Shown one piece after another: positions 7,099 through 13,274 of a stretch of DNA of 53,156 nucleotides. Each line of letters starts with the position of its first letter. Position 1 is the stretch's first letter. Origin of the DNA: a virus; IMG/VR virus record IMGVR_UViG_3300035701_000044, positions 1-53,156 of that record. One strand, 5' to 3'. The position numbers and the translations under genes were made by a program. The notes beneath the pieces are model-generated. The model saw only the letters and a list, made by a program, of their open reading frames with translations, did no database searches and was not told the DNA's origin.

Positions 7099-7275
7099 AT
7101 GACTGAGAAGAAGGACGATATTTCGGGTGGGCCTACGCCCTCTATTCGGGAGTCCGACGGCGATGTGCAGTTGGCTAAGCCGCTGACGCCGGATGAAATT
7201 TGTCAGCGGCGTCAGTTGGCCCTTTTGCAGGCCAGGATGCTTCTGGAACTGCTCGCAGACAAGTGCAAGACGTAA
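7099..7275 (+). CDS. small hypothetical protein, last gene of the left operon
   Basis: 58 residues from ATG 7099 with GAGGTGAAG just upstream. The first half is polar and acidic; the second half (PDEICQRRQLALLQARMLLELLADKCK) is a clear amphipathic helix that could dimerise. Directly followed by a strong terminator. Confidence 0.6.
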   Translation: MTEKKDDISGGPTPSIRESDGDVQLAKPLTPDEICQRRQLALLQARMLLELLADKCKT

Positions 7276-7280
7276 CAACT

Positions 7281-7316
7281 TGGCCCGGGTCCTCGAGACC
7301 TGGGCCAGTTTTTTTT
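7281..7316 (+). terminator. strong intrinsic terminator
   Basis: An 11-bp stem (7281-7291 with 7297-7307, one G-U) with a five-base loop, followed by eight T residues. It separates the left accessory operon from the promoter at 7333. Confidence 0.9.
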
Positions 7317-7332
7317 AGCCAGCACCAATCCT

Positions 7333-7361
7333 TTGCGCTCTGTAAAGATATGACCTACTAT
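7333..7361 (+). promoter_or_regulatory. promoter TTGNNN-N17-TACTAT (plus)
   Basis: TTGCGC at 7333-7338, 17 bases, TACTAT at 7356-7361, with CC before and T after. The start codon of the next gene is at 7369, seven bases after the -10 box, so the message should be leaderless. Confidence 0.75.
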
Positions 7362-7368
7362 TTGGGGT

Positions 7369-7896
7369 ATGAACTCGGAACACTTGAAGATTGCGTTCAT
7401 GCGTGGCGTTCAGGCCGCTGACCGCGAAGCCGGCGTTACTCTCCAAGATCACATGGGGATGCTCAAGACGGCCATCGGGTGGGGGGCGCTTGCGCTCCCC
7501 GCTTTAGGAGCTGGCGTCGGGGCGATGTCTTCTCCTGGTGAAGAAGTTCGGGGAGCCATGGGCGGTGGTATGGCGGGCTTGGGTGCGTATGCGCTGCTGC
7601 GCACGGCGGGAGGTTTGGGCAAGGGGATTGGGCGGCGTCTGATCGGCCGAGGGGCGGCTGCCGCGGCAAAGGCGGCTCCTGCGGTGGCTGAGAAGGTAGC
7701 CCCAGCTGCTTCAAAGGCGCTGAGCCCAGCTTGGAAGTCCGGTCTCCTTGGTGCAGGAATCGGCACTGGGTTGGGTGTGGGAGGGTATAGTCTGCTTAGC
7801 CCAAGTGGTGTTTCCCCTGAGGAACAGCAGCTGCTCGACCAGTACCGAATGCAGCAGATGCAGAGCGCGCCGGCGGGGTTGGAGGAGCAGCAATGA
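7369..7896 (+). CDS. tagged glycine-zipper membrane-type protein
   Basis: 175 residues. The N-terminus LKIAFMRGVQAADREAG aligns with the tag family and especially with the protein starting at 36898, which supports ATG 7369. A long Gly/Ala-rich hydrophobic region follows (about residues 35-90, with GxxxG-like spacing), then an Ala/Lys segment, then another Gly-rich hydrophobic stretch near residue 125-145 and a Gln-rich tail. Glycine-zipper segments pack tightly in membranes. No enzyme motif. Inference: a virion protein acting on or in a host membrane. ATGA overlap couples it to the next gene. Confidence 0.7.
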   Translation: MNSEHLKIAFMRGVQAADREAGVTLQDHMGMLKTAIGWGALALPALGAGVGAMSSPGEEVRGAMGGGMAGLGAYALLRTAGGLGKGIGRRLIGRGAAAAAKAAPAVAEKVAPAASKALSPAWKSGLLGAGIGTGLGVGGYSLLSPSGVSPEEQQLLDQYRMQQMQSAPAGLEEQQ

Positions 7897-8525
7897 GTCT
7901 GTACCACCTCGGGGTGCAACAGGCCCTTGTGGATGCGGGGCTGACCAAGCAGGCGGCGGGCTGGGGTTGGCCCCTCGCTGCCGGCGGGGCTGCGCTGTTG
8001 GGTGGTGGTCTGGGTGCGCTGGCGGGCGAAGACAAGAAGCGGGGCGCGATGATTGGAGCGCTCGGGGGCCTCGGTGCGGTCGGTGGGGCGCGGTATGGAA
8101 CCGGGAAGCTCACGAAGCTTCTTTCGAACCTTTCGAAGTACAAGGGGGCGGTTTCCCCTGAGGCGCACATGGAACGCATTCTGAAGAACCCGAATGGTAT
8201 GAAGAACCCGAACGTCGCGAATTGGGTGCTCAAGCACCTCGGTGCTGGTGCGGCCCTCGGTCTTGGTGGCTTGGGCGCTGGCCTTGGTGTGGGTTCTCGC
8301 CTCGTCCCCCACTCTGAAAGCTCTTCAGGTGGAGGAGAGGGCGGGTTGTTGGGGCTGAGCCCGGAACGCGCATCACAGCTTCAAGGTCTCCTTCCCATCG
8401 TTCAGCAAATGTACCAGGCCAGTCAGGGTGGGGCGCCGCTTCCGTCACTGGCGTCTTACTCCATGTTCCCCGAGCAGTCGTACGCCGGAGCTCCGGGTGC
8501 GATGGGGCCTGGGATGCCAATGTGA
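7893..8525 (+). CDS. tagged glycine-zipper membrane-type protein
   Basis: 210 residues. One of the clearest examples of the tag: YHLGVQQALVDAGLTKQA at residues 4-21. Next come two Gly-rich hydrophobic hairpin-like segments (about 25-47 and 52-70) separated by a charged turn (EDKKR), and a third near residues 115-135 (LGAGAALGLGGLGAGLG). The C-terminus is Ser/Gly/Pro/Met-rich. Layout matches its neighbours and the proteins at 21940 and 34364. Function not known from any family I recognise. Confidence 0.7.
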   Translation: MSLYHLGVQQALVDAGLTKQAAGWGWPLAAGGAALLGGGLGALAGEDKKRGAMIGALGGLGAVGGARYGTGKLTKLLSNLSKYKGAVSPEAHMERILKNPNGMKNPNVANWVLKHLGAGAALGLGGLGAGLGVGSRLVPHSESSSGGGEGGLLGLSPERASQLQGLLPIVQQMYQASQGGAPLPSLASYSMFPEQSYAGAPGAMGPGMPM

Positions 8526-8842
8526 TGAGCGGTTCCTTCTACAAGCTTGGCGTCGAACTCGCTCTCTGTGCCAGTGGCTTCCAGAAGTTCTCAAGCGTAC
8601 TTGGCAGCCTGGCGCGGTCAGCGGCAAAGAGTATCGGTATGAGCGAGACTCGTGACCTTTTGGGTGTCGAAACTCCCGAGTGGAAGCGTGTGTCTCCGCT
8701 GGATGCTGCGGTTGAGGCGGCGAAGGACGTGGTGGAAAAGATCACGGGGACAGAAGAGCCGACGGTAGTGCCGACCGAGGTCCCGCCCGAGGTTCCACCT
8801 GCAGCAGCGGCGGAGGCACTCCCTGAACCGAAACTTGAATAG
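8525..8842 (+). CDS. tagged protein with Pro/Glu/Ala-rich tail
   Basis: 105 residues from ATG 8525, which overlaps the upstream stop (TGATG). The tag FYKLGVELALCASGFQKF occupies residues 5-22. The middle is helical; the final 40 residues (TVVPTEVPPEVPP then AAAAEALPEP) are disordered-type. Unlike its two upstream neighbours it lacks a glycine zipper. Its stop codon touches the inverted repeat at 8841. Confidence 0.65.
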   Translation: MSGSFYKLGVELALCASGFQKFSSVLGSLARSAAKSIGMSETRDLLGVETPEWKRVSPLDAAVEAAKDVVEKITGTEEPTVVPTEVPPEVPPAAAAEALPEPKLE

Positions 8843-8925
8843 GGCGCGCCTACGTTCTCCTCTCCCAGAGTCTTGGTCATGGTCGATGGGAAGGTCGGTC
8901 ATCTCGTAGGCGCGCCCTTCTTTTT
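8841..8925 (+). terminator. 14-bp inverted repeat with 50-base loop, ending in a T run
   Basis: AGGGCGCGCCTACG at 8841-8854 is exactly inverted at 8905-8918 and followed by TTCTTTTT. The stem would be very stable, but a 50-base loop is unusual for an intrinsic terminator. It closes the 7369-8842 operon. Confidence 0.6.
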
Positions 8926-8949
8926 CACATTCAAAAATCCGAATTATAA

Positions 8950-9007
8950 GTGGTAAAATGATATGGGAAGTAATTCCCAATTGTGACAGCCGCAAGGTTG
9001 TTACCAC
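8950..9007 (+). ncRNA. candidate three-way-junction RNA with two GNRA loops
   Basis: GTGGTAA (8950-8956) pairs with TTACCAC (9001-9007). Inside, TGGGAA (8964-8969) pairs with TTCCCA (8974-8979) around a GTAA loop, and CAGCC (8987-8991) pairs with GGTTG (8996-9000, one G-U) around a GCAA loop. The two joining segments are seven bases each (AATGATA and ATTGTGA). Both loops are GNRA only on the plus strand. A small hairpin with a short T run (9012-9032) follows. No known ribozyme core is recognised. Confidence 0.45.
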
Positions 9008-9011
9008 GAAG

Positions 9012-9032
9012 ATCCCCACTACCGGGGGTTTT
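9012..9032 (+). terminator. weak terminator after the candidate RNA
   Basis: ATCCCC (9012-9017) pairs with GGGGGT (9024-9029, one G-U) around a six-base loop, then TTT. It would give the candidate RNA a defined 3' end. Confidence 0.35.
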
Positions 9033-9037
9033 CAGGT

Positions 9038-9050
9038 TTTACGAAGTAAT
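9038..9050. repeat. TTTACNNNGTAAA palindrome, one-mismatch site
   Basis: TTTAC-GAA-GTAAT, 12 of 13 positions, immediately next to the stop codon of the minus-strand gene ending at 9051. The following bases create a second overlapping inverted repeat (AAGTAA-T-TTACTT). Confidence 0.45.
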
Positions 9051-9830
9051 TTACTTGCCGTAGAGTGAGGTGTGGGCGCTGTCTGCAGCGCCGCTCGTCG
9101 AACCGGGGAACGTTCCGGAACTCGTGGGGGCGGGGGCCTTGTTCTTCAGCATCACCGGCTTGTCAAGGGCGCCACGGCTGATATCGCGCTTGAGGGTGTC
9201 CGCGACGTTCTTCACCGGTTCCATTGGGGGTGCGGCGTCCTGCTTCAACAAGTCAATGGCGGCTTCCTTCAGGGCCAGCTGCACACCCAGGGCGTAGGCT
9301 TCTTTCACGCCGCCCTCACGGAGCTTCATACGGATGAAGGCAGAGGGGCGCTTCTTTTTGGCAGCTATCTTTTCTCCCTTGTTTTCAATCATGGCCTTCT
9401 TGAACTTGTCGATGTGCATCGCGGTAATCGACCGAAAGAAATCTGGCCGGTCGTACTGCTTGAGGTACGCACGCTTGGCCGCTTCAGGAGAATCAAATCC
9501 GATCATGGTCTTGTCTTCGTCGTACTCACCAGGTTTCTTTGGGTGGTCGTTGGGGTGATTCTGATGGACGATGAATACGATCTTGGCGTTGGGGTTCGGG
9601 CCAATGTAGACGTCGAGCTTGTCGCCGTCGGTGCCCTTGCCTCGGACGATTTCGCCGTAGTGGTACTTCATCCGGGTGGACCACGGCTTGCCGCCGCTGT
9701 CTTTCCCCTCGCGGAGAGACCCTGCCAGGTTCTCGACGTTGATCTTGATGCCTTGGATGTCCGCCGTTCCAACGAATGGGAACTTGTCGCGATTCGGTGA
9801 AGGTGGCGGTCCTATATTGACTTCAGCCAT
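9051..9830 (-). CDS. inorganic-pyrophosphatase-like (InPase) polyvalent-type protein with internal tag
   Basis: 259 residues. Residues about 20-145 match the small pyrophosphatase-like domain known from phage polyvalent proteins: Gly/Arg-rich entry (KINVENLAGSLR), GEIVRGKGTDGDKLDVYIGP (residues 59-78) with the Asp cluster expected to bind metal, then FIVHQ and a GFDSPEAAKRAYL segment. Residues 178-198 (AYALGVQLALKEAAIDLLKQ) repeat the tag found at the N-termini of other proteins, here internal. A Pro/Ala/Ser tail follows. The start at 9830 is set by the promoter at 9837-9865, whose -10 box ends six bases before the ATG (leaderless). Confidence 0.75.
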   Translation of the reverse strand: MAEVNIGPPPSPNRDKFPFVGTADIQGIKINVENLAGSLREGKDSGGKPWSTRMKYHYGEIVRGKGTDGDKLDVYIGPNPNAKIVFIVHQNHPNDHPKKPGEYDEDKTMIGFDSPEAAKRAYLKQYDRPDFFRSITAMHIDKFKKAMIENKGEKIAAKKKRPSAFIRMKLREGGVKEAYALGVQLALKEAAIDLLKQDAAPPMEPVKNVADTLKRDISRGALDKPVMLKNKAPAPTSSGTFPGSTSGAADSAHTSLYGK

Positions 9831-9836
9831 GCCCAA

Positions 9837-9865
9837 ATAGTAGGGCAGTCGGGGCAACGATGCAA
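9837..9865 (-). promoter_or_regulatory. promoter TTGNNN-N17-TACTAT (minus)
   Basis: On the minus strand: TTGCAT, 17 bases ending CC, TACTAT, then TTGGGC and ATG. The sequence from the -10 box to the ATG is nearly identical to that at 7356-7371. Confidence 0.75.
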
Positions 9866-9866
9866 C

Positions 9867-10343
9867 CTAGATGATGGGTGTGACGACTGGTCCTGGGAAC
9901 GTTGCTGTGCCCCCCTGGTTGCAGCTATGAATCGCGGTTGCGAAGGCAAGACAGGCAGCTGGAGCGGGCACGTTGCCGGAGGTGTTGGCTAAAGCTACTT
10001 CAGTGATGTCTGCAGAAATTTTCGAGAGCGTTGGGGGAGGCGTGATTGCGGTGGCCAGGGGGAAGAACGCGACTGGTGCTGCGGACAGAGCTGCCCAGAA
10101 TGCGATGATGGCTTTCTGGATGGCCAGGGGGCCGGCGTCGGGGGCTGACATCCCAACAAGTGCTGCACGCATGGTTTGCGCTGGAGGTCCTGCGAGGGCG
10201 GGGGCAACAATGGGTATTCCCGCTGAGGCCATTCCGAAGTACTGAAGCCAGGCGAGCATCCAGCCCTCGAGTGCTTCGGGCTCGGTATTCTTGAAACCGA
10301 TTGCAACGAGCCCATCGGCCAGGTCTTTGGGGAGCATCGGCAT
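9867..10343 (-). CDS. hydrophobic Ala/Pro-rich virion-type protein
   Basis: 158 residues, rich in Ala, Pro and Gly with few charges. Several hydrophobic stretches (ASAGIPIVAPALAG, AIIAFWAALSAAPVAFFPLA) alternate with Pro-rich turns, and the end TATFPGPVVTP is a style seen in uncharacterised phage structural proteins. It contains no signal-peptide-like start and no catalytic motif. Its stop lies just before the promoter at 9837-9865. A promoter for it was not identified; a run of T/A (10379-10388) lies upstream. Confidence 0.6.
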   Translation of the reverse strand: MPMLPKDLADGLVAIGFKNTEPEALEGWMLAWLQYFGMASAGIPIVAPALAGPPAQTMRAALVGMSAPDAGPLAIQKAIIAFWAALSAAPVAFFPLATAITPPPTLSKISADITEVALANTSGNVPAPAACLAFATAIHSCNQGGTATFPGPVVTPII

Positions 10344-10431
10344 TTCCGAAGCATAGCCGATTCGAAAACTCGATGCACCTTTTTTTTTAGTTTAGTCTTG
10401 AGATCAATGAGTTACGACCAAGTGTCTGGGA

Positions 10432-10460
10432 TTGTGCTAAATCCGTGAATGACCTACTAT
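10432..10460 (+). promoter_or_regulatory. promoter TTGNNN-N17-TACTAT (plus)
   Basis: TTGTGC at 10432-10437, 17 bases ending GACC, TACTAT at 10455-10460, then T. It heads the 10.5-24 kb plus-strand unit; the 5' leader is about 20 bases and contains GGGAGGAAG as ribosome site. Confidence 0.8.
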
Positions 10461-10487
10461 TACCGTTGACCAAGATGGGAGGAAGAG

Positions 10488-10991
10488 ATGATGCCGAACG
10501 AGGAAAAAGTGCCGGAAAAACAGACCTCTAGCAAGCGTTCGAAGCTCAACATGATTGCCCTTTGGACTGCGGCACTTACAGCACTCGGTTCGCAGGGGAT
10601 TCCGAAGGTCGTCGAGCTGCTCAACAACAAGCCGTCGGTCGAGCAAGTCCAGCAGATGATTGCGACGCAGACCGAAGACCTGACGAAAAAGTTCAACGAG
10701 CTCGTCGATGCGCTCACAGGGCTCACTGGAAAGGTCGCTGACGCACAAAAACAAGCTGGGGACCTGACTGCCAAAGTCTCTCGCGTCGAGGGGGCTACAG
10801 AGCTGATTGAGAAGGTTCTTCCGGGGTGCTGCACGAAGACGCAGGCCGTAGAGCAGCTCAAGACTGCGGCGCCGGCGCCGTCTCCCGAGAAGGCAGTTGA
10901 GTTGAAGACCGCAGTGAAGGAAACCCGGGACATCAAGAAGAAGTTTCGCAAGGCAAACGAATTCAAAGCACAGCAGGTGCTGGGAGAATAG
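10488..10991 (+). CDS. coiled-coil protein with hydrophobic N-terminal segment
   Basis: 167 residues (ATG 10488; the adjacent ATG 10491 is equally possible). A basic start is followed by a hydrophobic stretch (LNMIALWTAALTALGS, about residues 21-36), then a long coiled coil (residues 50-105, EDLTKKFNELVDALTGL type), a CCTK motif and a Lys/Ala-rich end. A membrane-anchored coiled coil is the simplest reading, comparable in layout to the genes at 23363 and 25077. Not recognised. Confidence 0.6.
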   Translation: MMPNEEKVPEKQTSSKRSKLNMIALWTAALTALGSQGIPKVVELLNNKPSVEQVQQMIATQTEDLTKKFNELVDALTGLTGKVADAQKQAGDLTAKVSRVEGATELIEKVLPGCCTKTQAVEQLKTAAPAPSPEKAVELKTAVKETRDIKKKFRKANEFKAQQVLGE

Positions 10992-11000
10992 GAGAGAGCC

Positions 11001-11174
11001 ATGGCTACATGGGCAGCGACGAAAGTCGAAGTGGACAGGATGGCAACTCCTCCGGAGCAGCCGATGGTCAAGCTCGCGGCAGCGCTGCAGGCTGTTGCCA
11101 CGGCGGGTGGGACGCTTGTGGCGGTGTGCCAGGACATCACCGACAGTTCCTGGGTGTTGGTGTACTACACCTAG
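11001..11174 (+). CDS. small protein, first copy of a tandem pair (MATW type)
   Basis: 57 residues, starting nine bases after the upstream stop behind GGAGAG. Shares with the next gene the frame MATW..KV.VDR, a central LQA...GGT.V, and the end QD..D.SWV..YYT. The strict spacing shows a tandem duplication. Predicted all-beta. Function unknown; location at the head of the fibre operon suggests a virion or fibre-associated role. Confidence 0.7.
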   Translation: MATWAATKVEVDRMATPPEQPMVKLAAALQAVATAGGTLVAVCQDITDSSWVLVYYT

Positions 11175-11187
11175 TTAGGAGAGCGCC

Positions 11188-11358
11188 ATGGCAACGTGGC
11201 TGACGCGTAAAGTGAAGGTGGACAGGGCGGCTCTCGAAGAGCCACTGCCCAGGCTTGTGGTAGAGCTGCAGGCCATCGATGACGCCGGAGACACGGTTGT
11301 GGGGGTGCGGCAAGATGCCTCCGATGGCTCGTGGGTCATCTACTACACCACGCCGTAG
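11188..11358 (+). CDS. small protein, second copy of the tandem pair
   Basis: 56 residues from ATG 11188 behind AGGAGAG. Paralogue of the gene at 11001-11174: MATWLTRKVKVDRAA at the start and QDASDGSWVIYYT at the end. The middle differs more (acidic, LEEPLPRLVVELQ). Divergence at interior positions with conserved ends suggests an old duplication under selection. Confidence 0.7.
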   Translation: MATWLTRKVKVDRAALEEPLPRLVVELQAIDDAGDTVVGVRQDASDGSWVIYYTTP

Positions 11359-11367
11359 GAGGATGCC

Positions 11368-11871
11368 TTGTACCGCTACGCCTACAACCTCGGTTCGAAC
11401 TTGGCCCTCGCCGCTGCTGGCTTCAAGATGGCCGCGGCCGAGCGCATGGCTGAAGACGAAGCTCGGAAGCTTGGTGAGCGCATTGGCATCGACTGGGACA
11501 CGGCTGAGTTCACCGTTGCTGCTTTCGCCCAGGGCTGCCAGGTTGAGCTCGAGCACGGGAGCCGGGATCCCCAGACCAACGTAACCAGCAACGATGAGGA
11601 GGCCACGGGGAAGATAGCCTGGGCGCATCTGAAAGAGGACCCGGAGTACTACACCAAGTTGGCCAAGATGGAGAAGACGGCCAATACGCTTGACGGGGAG
11701 TCGAGCGAGGCCATTGACAAAACGAAGGTCATCGAGTGGTTCAAGAAGAACCCCAATCCCCAGGACTCGGCGGTGCACTCGTTCGCCAAAGAGATGGGGT
11801 ACAATCCGCACGCACTCGAGGGCGTCATCTACGAGTTGGCAACCAAGGCTGTGCAGGGAATGGGGATGTGA
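11368..11871 (+). CDS. tagged protein with DUF5661-like domain
   Basis: 167 residues from TTG 11368, preceded by AGGAGG at 11357-11362; the nearby ATG 11363 is out of frame. The tag YNLGSNLALAAAGFKMA is at residues 6-22. Residues about 45-105 (FAQGCQVELEHGS... TSNDEEATGKIAWAHLKE, then PEYYTKLAKME) match the small conserved domain DUF5661, seen in phage and bacterial proteins with no assigned function. The C-terminal 50 residues form a separate helical region. A clear case of the tag joined to a recognisable domain. Confidence 0.7.
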   Translation: MYRYAYNLGSNLALAAAGFKMAAAERMAEDEARKLGERIGIDWDTAEFTVAAFAQGCQVELEHGSRDPQTNVTSNDEEATGKIAWAHLKEDPEYYTKLAKMEKTANTLDGESSEAIDKTKVIEWFKKNPNPQDSAVHSFAKEMGYNPHALEGVIYELATKAVQGMGM

Positions 11872-11874
11872 ACT

Positions 11875-12348
11875 GTGCTGGAGCGCTACTACCAAATGGG
11901 AATCCAGAGCTGTTTGGAAAAATTCGCAGCAGCTGTCGCCAACATCGAGTCTGCGAAGATCAAGCCGATTGAGCTGGTTGGCTCCGCACTGACCGTTTGG
12001 TTGGTCGACGGCACGCGCATTCGCGACGAGATTTCTCCAGACTTCATTGGTGGTGGGCATCACTTCGTGTATCCCTGGATCCCCGAGAACGAGATTTTTA
12101 TTGAGGTAAGTACTCCTGCCGCGGACCGCGATGCTTATATCTTGCACGAGTTGCGCGAGCGGGCGATGATGATTCGAGGGATGGAGTACGAGGCAGCGCA
12201 TGAGATGGCGACACAACTTGAGCAACACGTCCGGGACAACCCCGGGGCGATGGCAGGGGCTTTGACCGCGGCCATTGCTCAGAACGAACGACTTCCGGCT
12301 GAGGGTGTGAAGCCAGTAAAAGAAGACGGCGCGAAGCGGAGAGCTTGA
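11875..12348 (+). CDS. HExxER-containing phage protein with tag-like N-terminus
   Basis: 157 residues from GTG 11875, three bases after the previous stop. The first 20 residues (YYQMGIQSCLEKFAAAV) are a weaker version of the tag. The middle holds HFVYPWIPENEIFI and then HELRERAMMIRGMEYEAAHEMA: two His-Glu pairs 17 residues apart, a spacing I associate with small metal-binding or peptidase-like domains in phage polyvalent proteins. The family is uncharacterised, so catalysis is not claimed. A Lys/Glu tail ends the protein. Confidence 0.6.
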   Translation: MLERYYQMGIQSCLEKFAAAVANIESAKIKPIELVGSALTVWLVDGTRIRDEISPDFIGGGHHFVYPWIPENEIFIEVSTPAADRDAYILHELRERAMMIRGMEYEAAHEMATQLEQHVRDNPGAMAGALTAAIAQNERLPAEGVKPVKEDGAKRRA

Positions 12349-12758
12349 TGGCGTTCCAGGCACGATTTGGGTTGAGGTACAACGATATCCGTGCGGCCGA
12401 CTGTTCGTCGTCTGAAGCGGTTGGTGATTTCGTTTACGTGTCGGGGCCGCAGGTGTCGAACCGGGACCAGGTGCGAAAGGCAAGCCCGGCGGACTACGAC
12501 AAGATGCCGGCAGTCGGAGTGATTATTAGCAAATCGTCCTCGACGACGTGCTTGGTGCAGTGGATGGGTGAGACCCCGCCGATTTTCTCGGGGCTCTCAT
12601 CGGGAGAGACCTACTTCTTGGGCGCCGACGCTCGTTTGGCCGAACGGCCGCCGGTGCCCGTGAGTGGGTACATGTTTGCGCAACCCATCGCTGTTGCTCT
12701 GGCGGCAGACCGTGCATACATCCGTCCAGAGAACACGATAATTCAAAGGATCGCGTAA
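12348..12758 (+). CDS. small virion/fibre-associated protein
   Basis: 136 residues; ATG 12348 shares a base with the upstream TGA. The pattern GDFVYVSG, then MPAVGVIISKSSSTTCLVQW, GETYFLGAD and QPIAVALAADRAYI is typical of all-beta domains that recur in phage tail-fibre and capsid-decoration proteins. Position just before the fibre array supports a tail role. Its stop abuts the next start. Confidence 0.6.
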   Translation: MAFQARFGLRYNDIRAADCSSSEAVGDFVYVSGPQVSNRDQVRKASPADYDKMPAVGVIISKSSSTTCLVQWMGETPPIFSGLSSGETYFLGADARLAERPPVPVSGYMFAQPIAVALAADRAYIRPENTIIQRIA

Positions 12759-13253
12759 ATGTCAAAGCGAGGAAAGACCATGACCAAAGAGAACCTGTAC
12801 AAGATTCCGGATGTGCCGCCTCCAGCGCCTGTAACGGCGCCAGCGCTGCCTGCGCTTCCCATTCCGGCCGTAGACGCCAATCCTCCGGAGGGTATCCCGC
12901 ACGCGGGCGGAGGGATATCGGATCCGCTGATGGCTCTTCGCCTGGCTTTCCTGCAAGAGAAGGTCACGAGGCTCCAGGCTCAGCTCTCGGGGTATAAGCT
13001 CTTGTTTGAACAGCGCCGCAAGGAGCTCGAAGAGATACGCTTCGCGACGTTGACCAAGGCTGACCGCGACCTGAGCACAGCGGGCGCAGAGTATAAGGCA
13101 ACGATAGACGAAATCGAAAAGAAGCACGGAATCGTGATGGATCACTACACGTTCGACCCCGACACGGGAATGCTCAATCTGATTGCGGACCAGACCGGGT
13201 CCACTTCTACCCATGACCAACCTGACGAGAAACCCAAGGAAACGCTCCAATAA
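12759..13253 (+). CDS. Pro-rich and coiled-coil protein
   Basis: 164 residues from ATG 12759, or 157 from ATG 12780, which has the better ribosome site (GAGGAAAG). Residues 15-50 are Pro/Ala-rich; residues 60-115 form a coiled coil (FLQEKVTRLQAQLSGYKLLF, then KKHG); the tail is polar. Possibly a linker or fibre-associated chaperone; this is a guess from context. No known domain. Confidence 0.55.
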   Translation: MSKRGKTMTKENLYKIPDVPPPAPVTAPALPALPIPAVDANPPEGIPHAGGGISDPLMALRLAFLQEKVTRLQAQLSGYKLLFEQRRKELEEIRFATLTKADRDLSTAGAEYKATIDEIEKKHGIVMDHYTFDPDTGMLNLIADQTGSTSTHDQPDEKPKETLQ

Positions 13254-13274
13254 CGGAGCGGAAGGAGTGGAATC

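Noticed and set aside
8950-9007. Hammerhead ribozyme
   Set aside because: Three stems are present, but the CTGANGA and GAA core sequences are missing on both strands, and the junction lengths (7, 7, 0) do not fit.
11137-12483. 448-codon open frame on the minus strand
   Set aside because: Runs opposite to five plus-strand genes that have ribosome sites, couplings and family matches; its composition is that of an antisense shadow in GC-rich DNA.
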